Shown here: positions 31,461-40,233 of the stretch, piece by piece | Layout of the letters: the number at the start of each line of letters is the position of its first letter | How positions within the stretch are numbered: the first letter of the stretch is position 1 | Source: UBA2033 sp035345875 | Lineage (GTDB): Bacteria > Spirochaetota > Leptospiria > Leptospirales > Leptospiraceae | Reading direction: 5' to 3' | DNA: 64,000 nt | NCBI GenBank assembly: GCA_035345875.1 | Contig: DAORDH010000003.1 | Location: forward strand, 1 to 64,000 | Notes under the pieces: generated by a model | Databases searched by the model: none | The model's input: the letters and a program-made list of their open reading frames with translations, nothing else | What the model was told of the DNA's origin: nothing | Position numbers and translations under genes: made by a program

Positions 31461-31761
31461 ATTTCGGTTTGTTTTGTCTGGCTACATATTTATGCAATTC
31501 TTCAATTAAGAACTCGCAGATAATTGCATCCTTCGGGGATAACTCTTGTTTGTCGACAGGAAACAATCTCTCATCTACACGTAATAGTTTAAAATTAATC
31601 AATTTCTCTTTCGGAGTTCCATTTTTATTTTTAGAAAGAAGAATATACATTTTCAAAGTATCTTCCTTTGGCTCAATGATCTTTGCCTTATGATAAATAG
31701 ACAGGAACTCACCTAACCTAACACAAAGTTCTTCTTTAGATTTTACTTCTACTTCAGGCAT
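31459..31761 (-). CDS. Hypothetical protein, 100 aa
   Basis: This soluble small protein (LCVRLGEFLSIYHKAK, INFKLLRVDERLFPVDK, IICEFLIEELHKYVAR) overlaps the stop of the DUF1295 gene by one base, so it is the last gene of the fatty-acid operon. No family is recognised. It may be a regulator or accessory factor of that pathway, by position only. Confidence 0.5.
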   Translation of the reverse strand: MPEVEVKSKEELCVRLGEFLSIYHKAKIIEPKEDTLKMYILLSKNKNGTPKEKLINFKLLRVDERLFPVDKQELSPKDAIICEFLIEELHKYVARQNKPK

Positions 31762-32543
31762 TATTTCTTTTTAAACCAAGGGACAAATGCTGAAGTTGTT
31801 CTTTGATATTCTCTATATTCGTCACCTCTAGATTTAAGTGCATTTGCCTCTGTCATTGGGATTCCGGTAAATTTCAAAAGAAAAATCAACATAAGAATAG
31901 CAGGAATTACAGCTAAATATCCGTTAGGCGAAGGAAGTGCTACGATAAAATACGATACCCAGATCATCCATTCAAAAAAATAATTAGGATGACGAGAATA
32001 ATTCCAAAGCCCTATTTGACAAGTTTTCCCTTTATTAGCGGGATTCGATTTAAATTGACTCAATTGAAAATCGGCAACGCTTTCACCAATAACAGATACC
32101 AGAAATACAATTAAGCCTAAATATTCCAAAAAGTGAATTTCTATATCCGAATTACTTGCAATTATAAGAAACGGTATAGAGAGAATAATATCAAGTAACC
32201 CCTGAAATTGAAATATATTCGTAAAAAATTTTCTATCTACGGCATCACCATAATCTTTTCTAAATTCAGTATAGCGAGCATCCTCACCATGACTCAAAAC
32301 TCTTACCGCCAAATAAGAACTCAATCTAAATCCCCAAAAGAAAACCATAAACATAATAATCGATTTTCTAGGAGCGTAGCCGTCACAAAGAATATAATAA
32401 ACAAGACATATTGCGACAAGAGAAAACGCCCATCCTACATCGACTATCGCATAATTTTTAATTTGTTTCCCTAAAAACCAAAGTCCTGACATGATAAAAA
32501 AAACAACTAACCATGCAATCAACACTATATATAATGTATCCAT
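31761..32543 (-). CDS. DUF1295 membrane protein (steroid-reductase/methyltransferase fold)
   Basis: The 260-residue multi-span protein has the DUF1295 features: CQIGLWNYSRHPNYFFEWMI and a final SRGDEYREYQRTTSAFVPW, as in isoprenylcysteine methyltransferases and 5-alpha reductases. In this operon it could reduce or methylate a lipid. An AAAGGAG at 32551-32557 (minus) precedes the ATG. Its role with CFA synthase is inferred from conserved neighbourhoods. Confidence 0.8.
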   Translation of the reverse strand: MDTLYIVLIAWLVVFFIMSGLWFLGKQIKNYAIVDVGWAFSLVAICLVYYILCDGYAPRKSIIMFMVFFWGFRLSSYLAVRVLSHGEDARYTEFRKDYGDAVDRKFFTNIFQFQGLLDIILSIPFLIIASNSDIEIHFLEYLGLIVFLVSVIGESVADFQLSQFKSNPANKGKTCQIGLWNYSRHPNYFFEWMIWVSYFIVALPSPNGYLAVIPAILMLIFLLKFTGIPMTEANALKSRGDEYREYQRTTSAFVPWFKKK

Positions 32544-32545
32544 AA

Positions 32546-33019
32546 TTACTCCTTTATTCCTTTCATTGGAATTCTTTTAAGTATGGGAAGAAAAATAAAG
32601 TATAAGAGTGGAATCATTATGCAAGCGACTATCATCCATCCGAAAATACCATGCATTGTAGCATCCCAAAACGTAACAATTGTCTGCCATATATCCGTTT
32701 TTATCATATCCACGAGAGCTTCAATGGAGATAGGAAAAGGAGGCACATTCAAAACCCATTCCCCAAATCGAATAAACGGGATTAAAAATAGAATTTGCAA
32801 AGGATATACCAAATAGCTGATCAATTGGATCAAAGGCAAATTTAATTTAAATGCAAAACTTGCAATGGTGCAAAGAATCATAGTTGAACCAAGCACAGGA
32901 AAAACTCCTAGCATGCCACCTAACGCTATACAAAGAGAAATCTTCTCTGGAGTTATTCCTTGCTTCAAAAGATTTACAATTGGCTTCCCAACTTTATTTT
33001 TTAAAAATGATTTTATCAT
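32546..33019 (-). CDS. DUF2062 membrane protein
   Basis: This 157-residue protein begins with a basic helix (LKNKVGKPIVNLLKQGITPE) and then the DUF2062 core (SLCIALGGMLGVFPVLGST, LPLIQLISYLVYPLQILFL). Such proteins sit in lipid or glycan gene clusters; the function is unproven. Its ATG overlaps the stop of the DUF1475 gene by 4 bases. Confidence 0.75.
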   Translation of the reverse strand: MIKSFLKNKVGKPIVNLLKQGITPEKISLCIALGGMLGVFPVLGSTMILCTIASFAFKLNLPLIQLISYLVYPLQILFLIPFIRFGEWVLNVPPFPISIEALVDMIKTDIWQTIVTFWDATMHGIFGWMIVACIMIPLLYFIFLPILKRIPMKGIKE

Positions 33020-33345
33020 TTTTGAATAAGTAAATCTTTCATTGTTCCATCTTTTTCTAATTTAAAGAGTTGAATTAGAACATAGATAGCCATTGTTATG
33101 TTTCCAAACAACATAATCGCAATGAACCATAGCAATTTAGAAACAATAGAATTTTCTTTATAACAAACCCAAAGGAAAAATGTTAAAAACCCATAATAAG
33201 CATCAAATAGAGTCGCAATTACCCACGGATCTTTAACTAATGTAGGCAGGTAGGTAAAAAGATTAATTTGAAGAGATGCCCAAGTTGTTACCCAAAGCAT
33301 CGAAGCAAGGATCAAACTAAAAAGAATTTTTAAAAATAAAATCAT
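33016..33345 (-). CDS. DUF1475 small membrane protein
   Basis: The start is set at 33345 (MILFLKILFSLILASMLWVTT), one base after the CFA synthase stop; a longer in-frame start would overlap that gene. The 109-residue protein has four hydrophobic segments (SLILASMLWVTTWASLQ, FLTFFLWVCYKE, LLWFIAIMLFGNITMAI). DUF1475 genes are regular companions of CFA-like genes. Biochemical role is unknown. Confidence 0.7.
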   Translation of the reverse strand: MILFLKILFSLILASMLWVTTWASLQINLFTYLPTLVKDPWVIATLFDAYYGFLTFFLWVCYKENSIVSKLLWFIAIMLFGNITMAIYVLIQLFKLEKDGTMKDLLIQK

Positions 33346-33346
33346 A

Positions 33347-34627
33347 CTAAATCTCCATATTATTTGGTCTGGTATAAACTGCTTGCACAACAGAAATATT
33401 TCTCATTTTAAATGCTGCATTACAATAAGATAGATAATATCTCCAAGTGCGAATAAATTTTTCATCGAACCCTAACTCTCTTACTTTACCAATATTCTTA
33501 TCAAATCCATCTAGCCAAAGTTTTAAAGTCTTGGCGTAATATAAGCCCATATCTTCTAGATGAAATAAAAATAAATTACTAGTCCGATTGATCGCCTCAT
33601 TGATTCTACCGATAGACGGTAGAAGAGAACCCGGAAAAATATATTTTTGAATAAAATCAATTCCTGTTCTAAACTGTTCATAACGGGAGTCAGGACATGT
33701 AATGTATTGTAGTCCAATCACTCCATTCTTTTTTAAAACCTCATTACATTTCGCAAAATAGGTCTCGAAATAATTATGACCGACAGCTTCTAGCATTTCT
33801 ATAGAAACAATTCTATCATATTTCCCTTGAATATATCGATAGTCGCAAAGCTGTATGTCTATTTGATTTTCTAGACCTTTTTTATGAATCAAGTCTTTCG
33901 CATATTTAAATTGCTCATCCGATATTGTAACTGTTGTAACTTTACAGCCATATTTACTTGCCGCATAGGTGCTGAATCCACCCCAACCGCTTCCAATTTC
34001 CAAAAGATGGTGAGATGAGTTTAGTTTTATCTTCTGACAAAGCGCATCATACTTTAAAATCTGTGCTTCTTCTAACGTTTCCTTATTTGTTTTAAAATAA
34101 GCCGAAGAATAAGTCATAGTTTCATCTAGAAACAGTTTATAAAAATGATTTCCCAAGTCATAATGATCAACAATGTTTTTCTTACTTCCTGTGACAGTAT
34201 TCGCTCTACTATTGTGATACAATCTATTAAAAAAGTTAAAGAGTCTAAGTCTTCGACTTGATTTTTTTGTTCCAGATAAATTAGGGCTATCCTCTACATT
34301 CAATATAAACCAAGAAATCACCTCGGATATATTTTCTGTTTCCCAATCTCCATCTAAATAGCTTTCCGCAAATCCAATATCACCGTAGTAAACAGACTTT
34401 CTATAAAAATCATACGACTTCACAAGAATGTGCGCACTGTTAAATGACTCATATTGCTTTGTTGTATCTCCATATAAAACCGCTGTTCCATCTGGATCTA
34501 CAATCTTCATGGATCCTAGCTTCATTTTTGAAAGAGCATTCTGAAACAATTTTTTATAAATTTTTGTTTGCAAGCTTAGGGATAATGATTGTTTTCCGAC
34601 AACTTCATTTTCAACTGTTCTTTCCAA
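33347..34627 (-). CDS. cfa: Cyclopropane-fatty-acyl-phospholipid synthase family
   Basis: The 426-residue SAM-dependent enzyme has HYDLGNHFYKLFLDETMTYSSA, the SAM motif LEIGSGWGGFST (209-220), a MLEAVGHNYFETYFAKC segment and a C-terminal YCNAAFKM. It transfers a methylene from S-adenosylmethionine to an unsaturated acyl chain. It overlaps the DUF1365 gene by 17 bases. The neighbour set (FAD oxidoreductase, DUF1365, DUF1475, DUF1295) resembles clusters for unusual methylated fatty acids, so the product may not be a plain cyclopropane. Confidence 0.88.
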   Translation of the reverse strand: MERTVENEVVGKQSLSLSLQTKIYKKLFQNALSKMKLGSMKIVDPDGTAVLYGDTTKQYESFNSAHILVKSYDFYRKSVYYGDIGFAESYLDGDWETENISEVISWFILNVEDSPNLSGTKKSSRRLRLFNFFNRLYHNSRANTVTGSKKNIVDHYDLGNHFYKLFLDETMTYSSAYFKTNKETLEEAQILKYDALCQKIKLNSSHHLLEIGSGWGGFSTYAASKYGCKVTTVTISDEQFKYAKDLIHKKGLENQIDIQLCDYRYIQGKYDRIVSIEMLEAVGHNYFETYFAKCNEVLKKNGVIGLQYITCPDSRYEQFRTGIDFIQKYIFPGSLLPSIGRINEAINRTSNLFLFHLEDMGLYYAKTLKLWLDGFDKNIGKVRELGFDEKFIRTWRYYLSYCNAAFKMRNISVVQAVYTRPNNMEI

Positions 34628-35390
34628 GGTAAACTCCTTTTTGCATGTGTATATTTTCCATTTTACGTATAAATGGAATTTTCTTTAAAAATAATAAAAA
34701 CGCCTGCCAGTGAATCATAAGTATTACTTTCAGAGTAACAAAAGGATACTTTAAGAATAGTAATATCATATTCTTATCACTCATTTCTTTTTTCTTTCCC
34801 GTATAAGCAGAGAGAAATACTTTTTGACCTTCTTTGTAATCATCAATATGAATATTCAATTTTTCTGTTGGAGGATTCAACTTAAATTCAAACTCAGTAT
34901 CTAGCTCAAAAAAAGGAGATACATAAAAATGTTTAATAGTCCTCAAATAAAAACGATAGTCTCCATTTGGGTTCAAAACAACAAAAGGTTTCATTTCTCC
35001 AAATGTATTATGCACTTCTACTAAAGCACAAACAGGAACATTCTCTTTGTCATATAAATAGTAGAAACATACCGGATTAAAAGTATAACCTAGAATTCTC
35101 AGGTGAGTGATTAATACCACTCGCCCAATATTCGCATTACAGCCATTCTCCTTGGCATATTGTATGATCCCTGACTTAAAATCATTCTCTCCATATTGAA
35201 AATGATCTTTCTTATAAAATGAAAATAAATTCCAACTTTCATTACTAAAAAGAAGATATTTATCTTTTAAAATATCTATCTCATCTAAATCCAGACTAAA
35301 AGTAAAAAGTCCATAGGAAAATGCATGTTTTTTGGGTATAATTCTGTTATGCGCAACTTTACATTCATAAATAGATGAATTTATTTCCAT
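34611..35390 (-). CDS. DUF1365 protein
   Basis: This 259-residue protein shows the DUF1365 layout: IYECKVAHNRIIPKKHAFSY at the start, LRILGYTFNPVCFYYLYD in the middle and HFYVSPFFELD further on. In other bacteria DUF1365 is nearly always beside a CFA synthase and an FAD-dependent oxidase and is thought to take part in fatty-acid modification. It overlaps the oxidase by 10 bases and CFA by 17. Confidence 0.85.
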   Translation of the reverse strand: MEINSSIYECKVAHNRIIPKKHAFSYGLFTFSLDLDEIDILKDKYLLFSNESWNLFSFYKKDHFQYGENDFKSGIIQYAKENGCNANIGRVVLITHLRILGYTFNPVCFYYLYDKENVPVCALVEVHNTFGEMKPFVVLNPNGDYRFYLRTIKHFYVSPFFELDTEFEFKLNPPTEKLNIHIDDYKEGQKVFLSAYTGKKKEMSDKNMILLFLKYPFVTLKVILMIHWQAFLLFLKKIPFIRKMENIHMQKGVYLGKNS

Positions 35391-36634
35391 ATTTCTCTAC
35401 CTAGCAATGTCCGTGCCAAGTCAAGTGCTGAGGTAAAAGCATCTTCGTGAAAGCCATATTTAAAATAACTTCCACAGTAATAAATTAAATTGCCTTCATT
35501 TAAAGATGGTAAATCAACTTGTGCATCAATTGAGCTAACATTAAAAACAGGATGCTCGTATTCAACCTTACGAATAATCTTTTGTGGGTTTACCTGATTT
35601 GGATCATTGATTGAAACAAAGTAATTTTTATTTTTAGATACTCCCTGTAATGAGTTCATCCAATATACAACTGATGAATCCCCATTATTCTCCACTTTAT
35701 AATTCCAAGAAGACCACGCTAATTTTTTATGTGGCATAACAGATTCATCTGTATGTAGAGTCGCAATATTTTTTTGATATCTAAAACTTTGTAAGAGACT
35801 TTTTTCCTTTTGTGTAGGATTTTCCAAAAGCGCTAGAACTGTGTCGGCATGACAGGCAAACACTAATTTGTCGTAATACTCAACGCTTCCATCCTGCAAA
35901 ATTAATTTAACCCGATTCGCTTCGCGTATAACTTTCTTTGCTCCATTTTTTAAAACAAATCTATCTTTAAATGGCTCAATGATTTTCTTAATATAAGACC
36001 TTGAACCATTAACGACAGTTCTCCACTGATGTTGTGTATTGAGTCCTAAAAAGCCATGGTTATAAAAAAAACGAACCAAAGTCACAGCTGGAAATTCCAG
36101 CATATCTCGCTCATCGGTTGACCAAACAGCAGAACTCATAGGGATTAAATATCTATATAAAATATCCTCCCCCATTTTCTTTTCTAAAATATACTGTTTC
36201 AATGTATAATGTTTATATTTCGGATCTTCTAAGATTTGCGGCGACTCATTGTTAAATCGATTGATTTGATATAATAATTTTAAATACTTCACACTAAACA
36301 AATTAGTTCGTTGTGCAAAAAGACCGTTAAGACCAGATCCACAAAACTCCAAATGAGTGGGTAGATGCTGCACGCTAAACGACATAGAGGAATTTTTGGT
36401 TTCTACTGATAATTCTCTGAATAATCGTGTTAAATTTGGATAGGTAACCTCATTGTAGACGATAAATCCTGTATCAATCGGTAATAGCTTATTACCCTCC
36501 GCGACATCTACTGTATTCGTATGCCCACCTATATAATCATTTTTATCATAATATGTGATCTCAAAATCTTTGTGGATGAAGTAACCAAGACCCATCCCTG
36601 CTACGCCGGTTCCGATAATTGCTAATCTAGTCAA
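35381..36634 (-). CDS. FAD-dependent oxidoreductase (amine-oxidase fold)
   Basis: The 417-residue protein begins with the Rossmann motif IGTGVAGMGLGYFI (GxGxxG at 8-13), and has KNDYIGGHTNTV, LPIDTGFIVYNEVTYPN and a C-terminal YCGSYFKYGFHEDA. It belongs to the NAD/FAD proteins paired with DUF1365 and CFA synthase. It probably desaturates or oxidises an acyl chain. It is the first gene of the seven-gene minus-strand operon; the promoter must lie in the 137-base gap before recB. Confidence 0.85.
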   Translation of the reverse strand: MTRLAIIGTGVAGMGLGYFIHKDFEITYYDKNDYIGGHTNTVDVAEGNKLLPIDTGFIVYNEVTYPNLTRLFRELSVETKNSSMSFSVQHLPTHLEFCGSGLNGLFAQRTNLFSVKYLKLLYQINRFNNESPQILEDPKYKHYTLKQYILEKKMGEDILYRYLIPMSSAVWSTDERDMLEFPAVTLVRFFYNHGFLGLNTQHQWRTVVNGSRSYIKKIIEPFKDRFVLKNGAKKVIREANRVKLILQDGSVEYYDKLVFACHADTVLALLENPTQKEKSLLQSFRYQKNIATLHTDESVMPHKKLAWSSWNYKVENNGDSSVVYWMNSLQGVSKNKNYFVSINDPNQVNPQKIIRKVEYEHPVFNVSSIDAQVDLPSLNEGNLIYYCGSYFKYGFHEDAFTSALDLARTLLGREIWK

Positions 36635-36771
36635 AATTTCCTCTTTCTTGTTTTAGACTTGAAACAACTTCTAAAAATGATTTAGAATGGAATTGTTTTC
36701 AATAGCCTATATCTATTTTTGACCATATCCTATTTTGATACAAATTTAGAAGAAAAAAACATTGAGTAAAT

Positions 36772-39700
36772 TTGAAACAAAAGTTTCCATGCAATGAAAT
36801 GAGTAGCGAGTGCAAATACAATTTCGATCTTCACAGCAATCAACATGTAATCATTGAGGCATCCGCTGGAACTGGTAAAACATATACGATTGAGAACATA
36901 ATCCCACAATTTATCGAAAATAATATATCGATCGAAAGTATAGCAGTTCTTACCTTTACAGAAAAAGCAGCCGCTGAGCTTCAAGATCGAATTCGCAAAA
37001 AACTACTTAATTCTCTTCTTTCTTCCCAAACCAATTCTAAGTTGTTCGAGAATGCGATTGAGTCTTTTCCTAACGCAAACATTGGCACGATTCATCAGTT
37101 TTGCAGATCCATCCTAAAAAAGTTTTCTTCTGAATTAGGTTTATCTTCTAACTTTACAGAAATCAAAGATACAACGACCGAAATTGAAACCTATTTTAAA
37201 AAGTTCTGGGGAAAAATCGAAAAAGATGATTCTGAAGAATTAATACAACTTCTGCAAATCATAGATTACTCTGTCTTCAAAGACATTATCATAAGAATAG
37301 CAGTCAACACATCCGGTCAAATTGTGGCTCCTCTGAAAGACTTTTTTAATGAAGATCTCTGCAAAAGCGTTTTTGCAAAAATTAAAAACCTTATTCAAAA
37401 GGTTCCCTTTGAAAAGAAAATGCCTGATTATAAAGTGAGATTAAAATCTCTTTTAGATTTAAATGAATCACTTCCGAATCTTGAAATCATAGTTGCTTAC
37501 GAACAAGCTTTCCTCAAAGACGATCATAATCCAAATACGAATGTGAAAAAATTTCTACTCAAAGAGACTTCAATCAGCGAGTCCGAATACGATAGTCTTA
37601 TGGACTCTCTTTCTACTCACATTTGCAACTTCAAACAAAAAGAATACTTACCTTTTCTAAATCAAATTTTAAATCTCACAAATCAATTTATATCAGAGTA
37701 TAAAGACTATCTACAATCCAAAGATAAGATTCAGTTAGATGATCTCATCTTTCAAACAAGAAGATTGATTTTAGAATTCCCTGAAATTCAAAAGCAATTA
37801 CAGAAAACATATCGATATTTAATTCTAGATGAATGCCAAGATACAAATCCAATTCAAATCGATTTAATCCTAGAACTCTTTAAAAATAAAAACGCTGGAA
37901 TTATTCTAGTTGGAGACCCAAAACAATCTATCTATCGATTTAGAAATGCAGACTTAGACTCTTATCAAGATTCTATAAAAAAACTGAATACTCAAGATTA
38001 TATTCAATTAGATACATCCTTTAGAAGTTCAGAAAGGCTCATACAAGCTTTCAATTTCATATTCCCTCACTTTGCAAATTTACAAAATATTTATAAACCA
38101 GTAAAGGCAAGTAGATCGTTAGACCCTATAGCTAAAGAACTAAAACCACCTATTCTATTTCTAGGATTAGATGAAAATAATATTCCAAGAACTACAGACA
38201 AATCTGGCGAAAAATTCAGTGCAGACTCGCTTCGAGAAGACTCATTGAGAGAAATCATTCAAGCCATAAAAACGATCACTCACAACGAAAATTATAAAAT
38301 TCAAATAAAAAACACAAATGACTATCGCACGATAGAATACTCTGATATTGCAGTCCTCGCTAAAACAAATGAAGACCTAAATAATATTTTACAAGAATTT
38401 TCCAAGCATTCTATTTCGGCTAATATTTACAAAAGTGTTTTCTTTTACAGCCATAAGATCGTGCAGGCTATTTCTCATTTGCTCCATGCAATTGAAAATC
38501 CCAATGATACTTCTTCAATCTATAAAGCTCTCGCATCTGATTTATTTCTAATTCCAGAAAGAACTTTATTCTTATTATCTGAGAGAAAAGAACTCAATTA
38601 TTTGATTCCCACTTCTTTTCCAGAAATAGAAGAAATATACAAAACCTTAAGAAAGGCGCATGAGTATCGTTATACGCAAGACATAGCTTTAACACTGCAC
38701 AATCTATTGACTGAAAATAGAATTTTAGAATTTATTTCAATGGGCTTTGACGGGAAAAGAAATTTAGCAAATATATACCATTTACTAGAAATTTTAAGCT
38801 ATTCTCAGTTAACAGAAAATATGAGCTTTGGAGAAATTGTCCGCAATTTTAAAAAAGATGTAGAGAAAGCTACCGACCAAGAAATCAAATTAGACAATGA
38901 TAAAAAAGATTTTTCTTTTAACTCCGTTCAACTGATGACTTATCATGCTTCTAAAGGATTGGAGTTTCCCGTCTGTATTCTCTACAATCTAGCAGGTGGG
39001 AGCAATCCGAAAAACAAAACGACTATTTATCTGCGAGATAAGACCTTAAAGCAAAATCCAATTGGTGTTGAATTGCAAATTAAAAACAAACATGGAAAGA
39101 AATGGAATTCTCCTGCATTTGATACATTCGAAAACAATGATGAACAATCCCTTCTCGAAGAAAAAGATAGAGTTTTATATGTTGCATTTACACGAGCAAA
39201 AGACTATCTAATATTGCCACTTCATTTACCTGCCCCAAGTGATTCTTTTCGAAATCGAATCAGTTCTGCTTTTTCTAACGAAAACATCAATTCCCTTATC
39301 CAACTCAAGTTAGCGGAAAACTTCCATTATCCACTCGAATCTACCAAAAAGGATGTAAATATATCTTCGCAAGATTCATCAACGGAGACTATCAATAAAC
39401 AAATTCGTAAAATTGACCTAACTCCAAATGAAATTTATAGTAAATCTGGAATTCGCCTCCAATCCTACTCTTCTCTCGCTAAACATCTAGAATCCGAAGA
39501 AGAATCAGCAAAAGAAAAAGTAGCAAGTGAAAAAAAGAGTTATTTAGAATCAGAAGAGTCTTCTCCTCTTGCAATTAGCTCCGAAAAAAGAGGAACAACC
39601 TTTGGACTTCTCTGTCATGCTGTTATGGAAAACTTCGACCTATCATTACTCTCCGATTCTCTTGCAACACGTCAGGCGGTAACTGAAATGGTAAATCAGT

Positions 39701-40233
39701 ATTATCCATCAACTGGTCTAATGGAAACAAAGGATTATACCAGCCAAGAGGCAATTGAATACTGCTACTCAACATTAACAAAATCTTATCCAATGAATTT
39801 AGAAAAAACAGAATTTGCATTTATCAAAGACTGGCAACACTTAAAACGAGAACGTTCCTTTTATTATAAATTAAAATCTGCTAAAATGGACTATTTAATT
39901 GGAATTGGAGATGGCCTTTTTTTATGGAAGAATAAATACTATTTGCTCGATTGGAAAACAAATCTTATCCACACGGAAGATAAAACGATAGACGAAGTAA
40001 TCCAAGAAAAGGTAGAACACTCTTATCGATATCAATACATGATCTACAGCATGAATCTTTTGGACAATATCGCATACAAATCTTTAGACCAAGAAAAATT
40101 TTGGGAAGAGAATTTTGGAGGAATGCTCTTTATTTTTATGCGAGTGACGGAAGACAAGAAAGGCTCCCTACTTGTAAAACCTAGTTTTGGAGAACTACAA
40201 AAATTCAAAAAAGAATTGGAGGAATTAAAATGA
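36772..40233 (+). CDS. recB: RecB-like UvrD helicase/nuclease
   Basis: The 1153-residue protein has an SF1A helicase core: IIEASAGTGKTYTIENI (28-44), VLTFTEKAAAELQDRIR, NIGTIHQFC, LILDECQDTNPIQ, LVGDPKQSIYRFR, LMTYHASKGLEF and LYVAFTRAKDYL. It ends in a RecB-type nuclease (MDYLIGIGDGLFL, YYLLDWKTN). The annotated start is a TTG at 36772; an in-frame ATG at 36799 is an alternative. It is coupled to recD by a 4-base overlap. With RecC the complex would process double-strand breaks; recC is not next to it. Confidence 0.88.
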   Translation: MKQKFPCNEMSSECKYNFDLHSNQHVIIEASAGTGKTYTIENIIPQFIENNISIESIAVLTFTEKAAAELQDRIRKKLLNSLLSSQTNSKLFENAIESFPNANIGTIHQFCRSILKKFSSELGLSSNFTEIKDTTTEIETYFKKFWGKIEKDDSEELIQLLQIIDYSVFKDIIIRIAVNTSGQIVAPLKDFFNEDLCKSVFAKIKNLIQKVPFEKKMPDYKVRLKSLLDLNESLPNLEIIVAYEQAFLKDDHNPNTNVKKFLLKETSISESEYDSLMDSLSTHICNFKQKEYLPFLNQILNLTNQFISEYKDYLQSKDKIQLDDLIFQTRRLILEFPEIQKQLQKTYRYLILDECQDTNPIQIDLILELFKNKNAGIILVGDPKQSIYRFRNADLDSYQDSIKKLNTQDYIQLDTSFRSSERLIQAFNFIFPHFANLQNIYKPVKASRSLDPIAKELKPPILFLGLDENNIPRTTDKSGEKFSADSLREDSLREIIQAIKTITHNENYKIQIKNTNDYRTIEYSDIAVLAKTNEDLNNILQEFSKHSISANIYKSVFFYSHKIVQAISHLLHAIENPNDTSSIYKALASDLFLIPERTLFLLSERKELNYLIPTSFPEIEEIYKTLRKAHEYRYTQDIALTLHNLLTENRILEFISMGFDGKRNLANIYHLLEILSYSQLTENMSFGEIVRNFKKDVEKATDQEIKLDNDKKDFSFNSVQLMTYHASKGLEFPVCILYNLAGGSNPKNKTTIYLRDKTLKQNPIGVELQIKNKHGKKWNSPAFDTFENNDEQSLLEEKDRVLYVAFTRAKDYLILPLHLPAPSDSFRNRISSAFSNENINSLIQLKLAENFHYPLESTKKDVNISSQDSSTETINKQIRKIDLTPNEIYSKSGIRLQSYSSLAKHLESEEESAKEKVASEKKSYLESEESSPLAISSEKRGTTFGLLCHAVMENFDLSLLSDSLATRQAVTEMVNQYYPSTGLMETKDYTSQEAIEYCYSTLTKSYPMNLEKTEFAFIKDWQHLKRERSFYYKLKSAKMDYLIGIGDGLFLWKNKYYLLDWKTNLIHTEDKTIDEVIQEKVEHSYRYQYMIYSMNLLDNIAYKSLDQEKFWEENFGGMLFIFMRVTEDKKGSLLVKPSFGELQKFKKELEELK

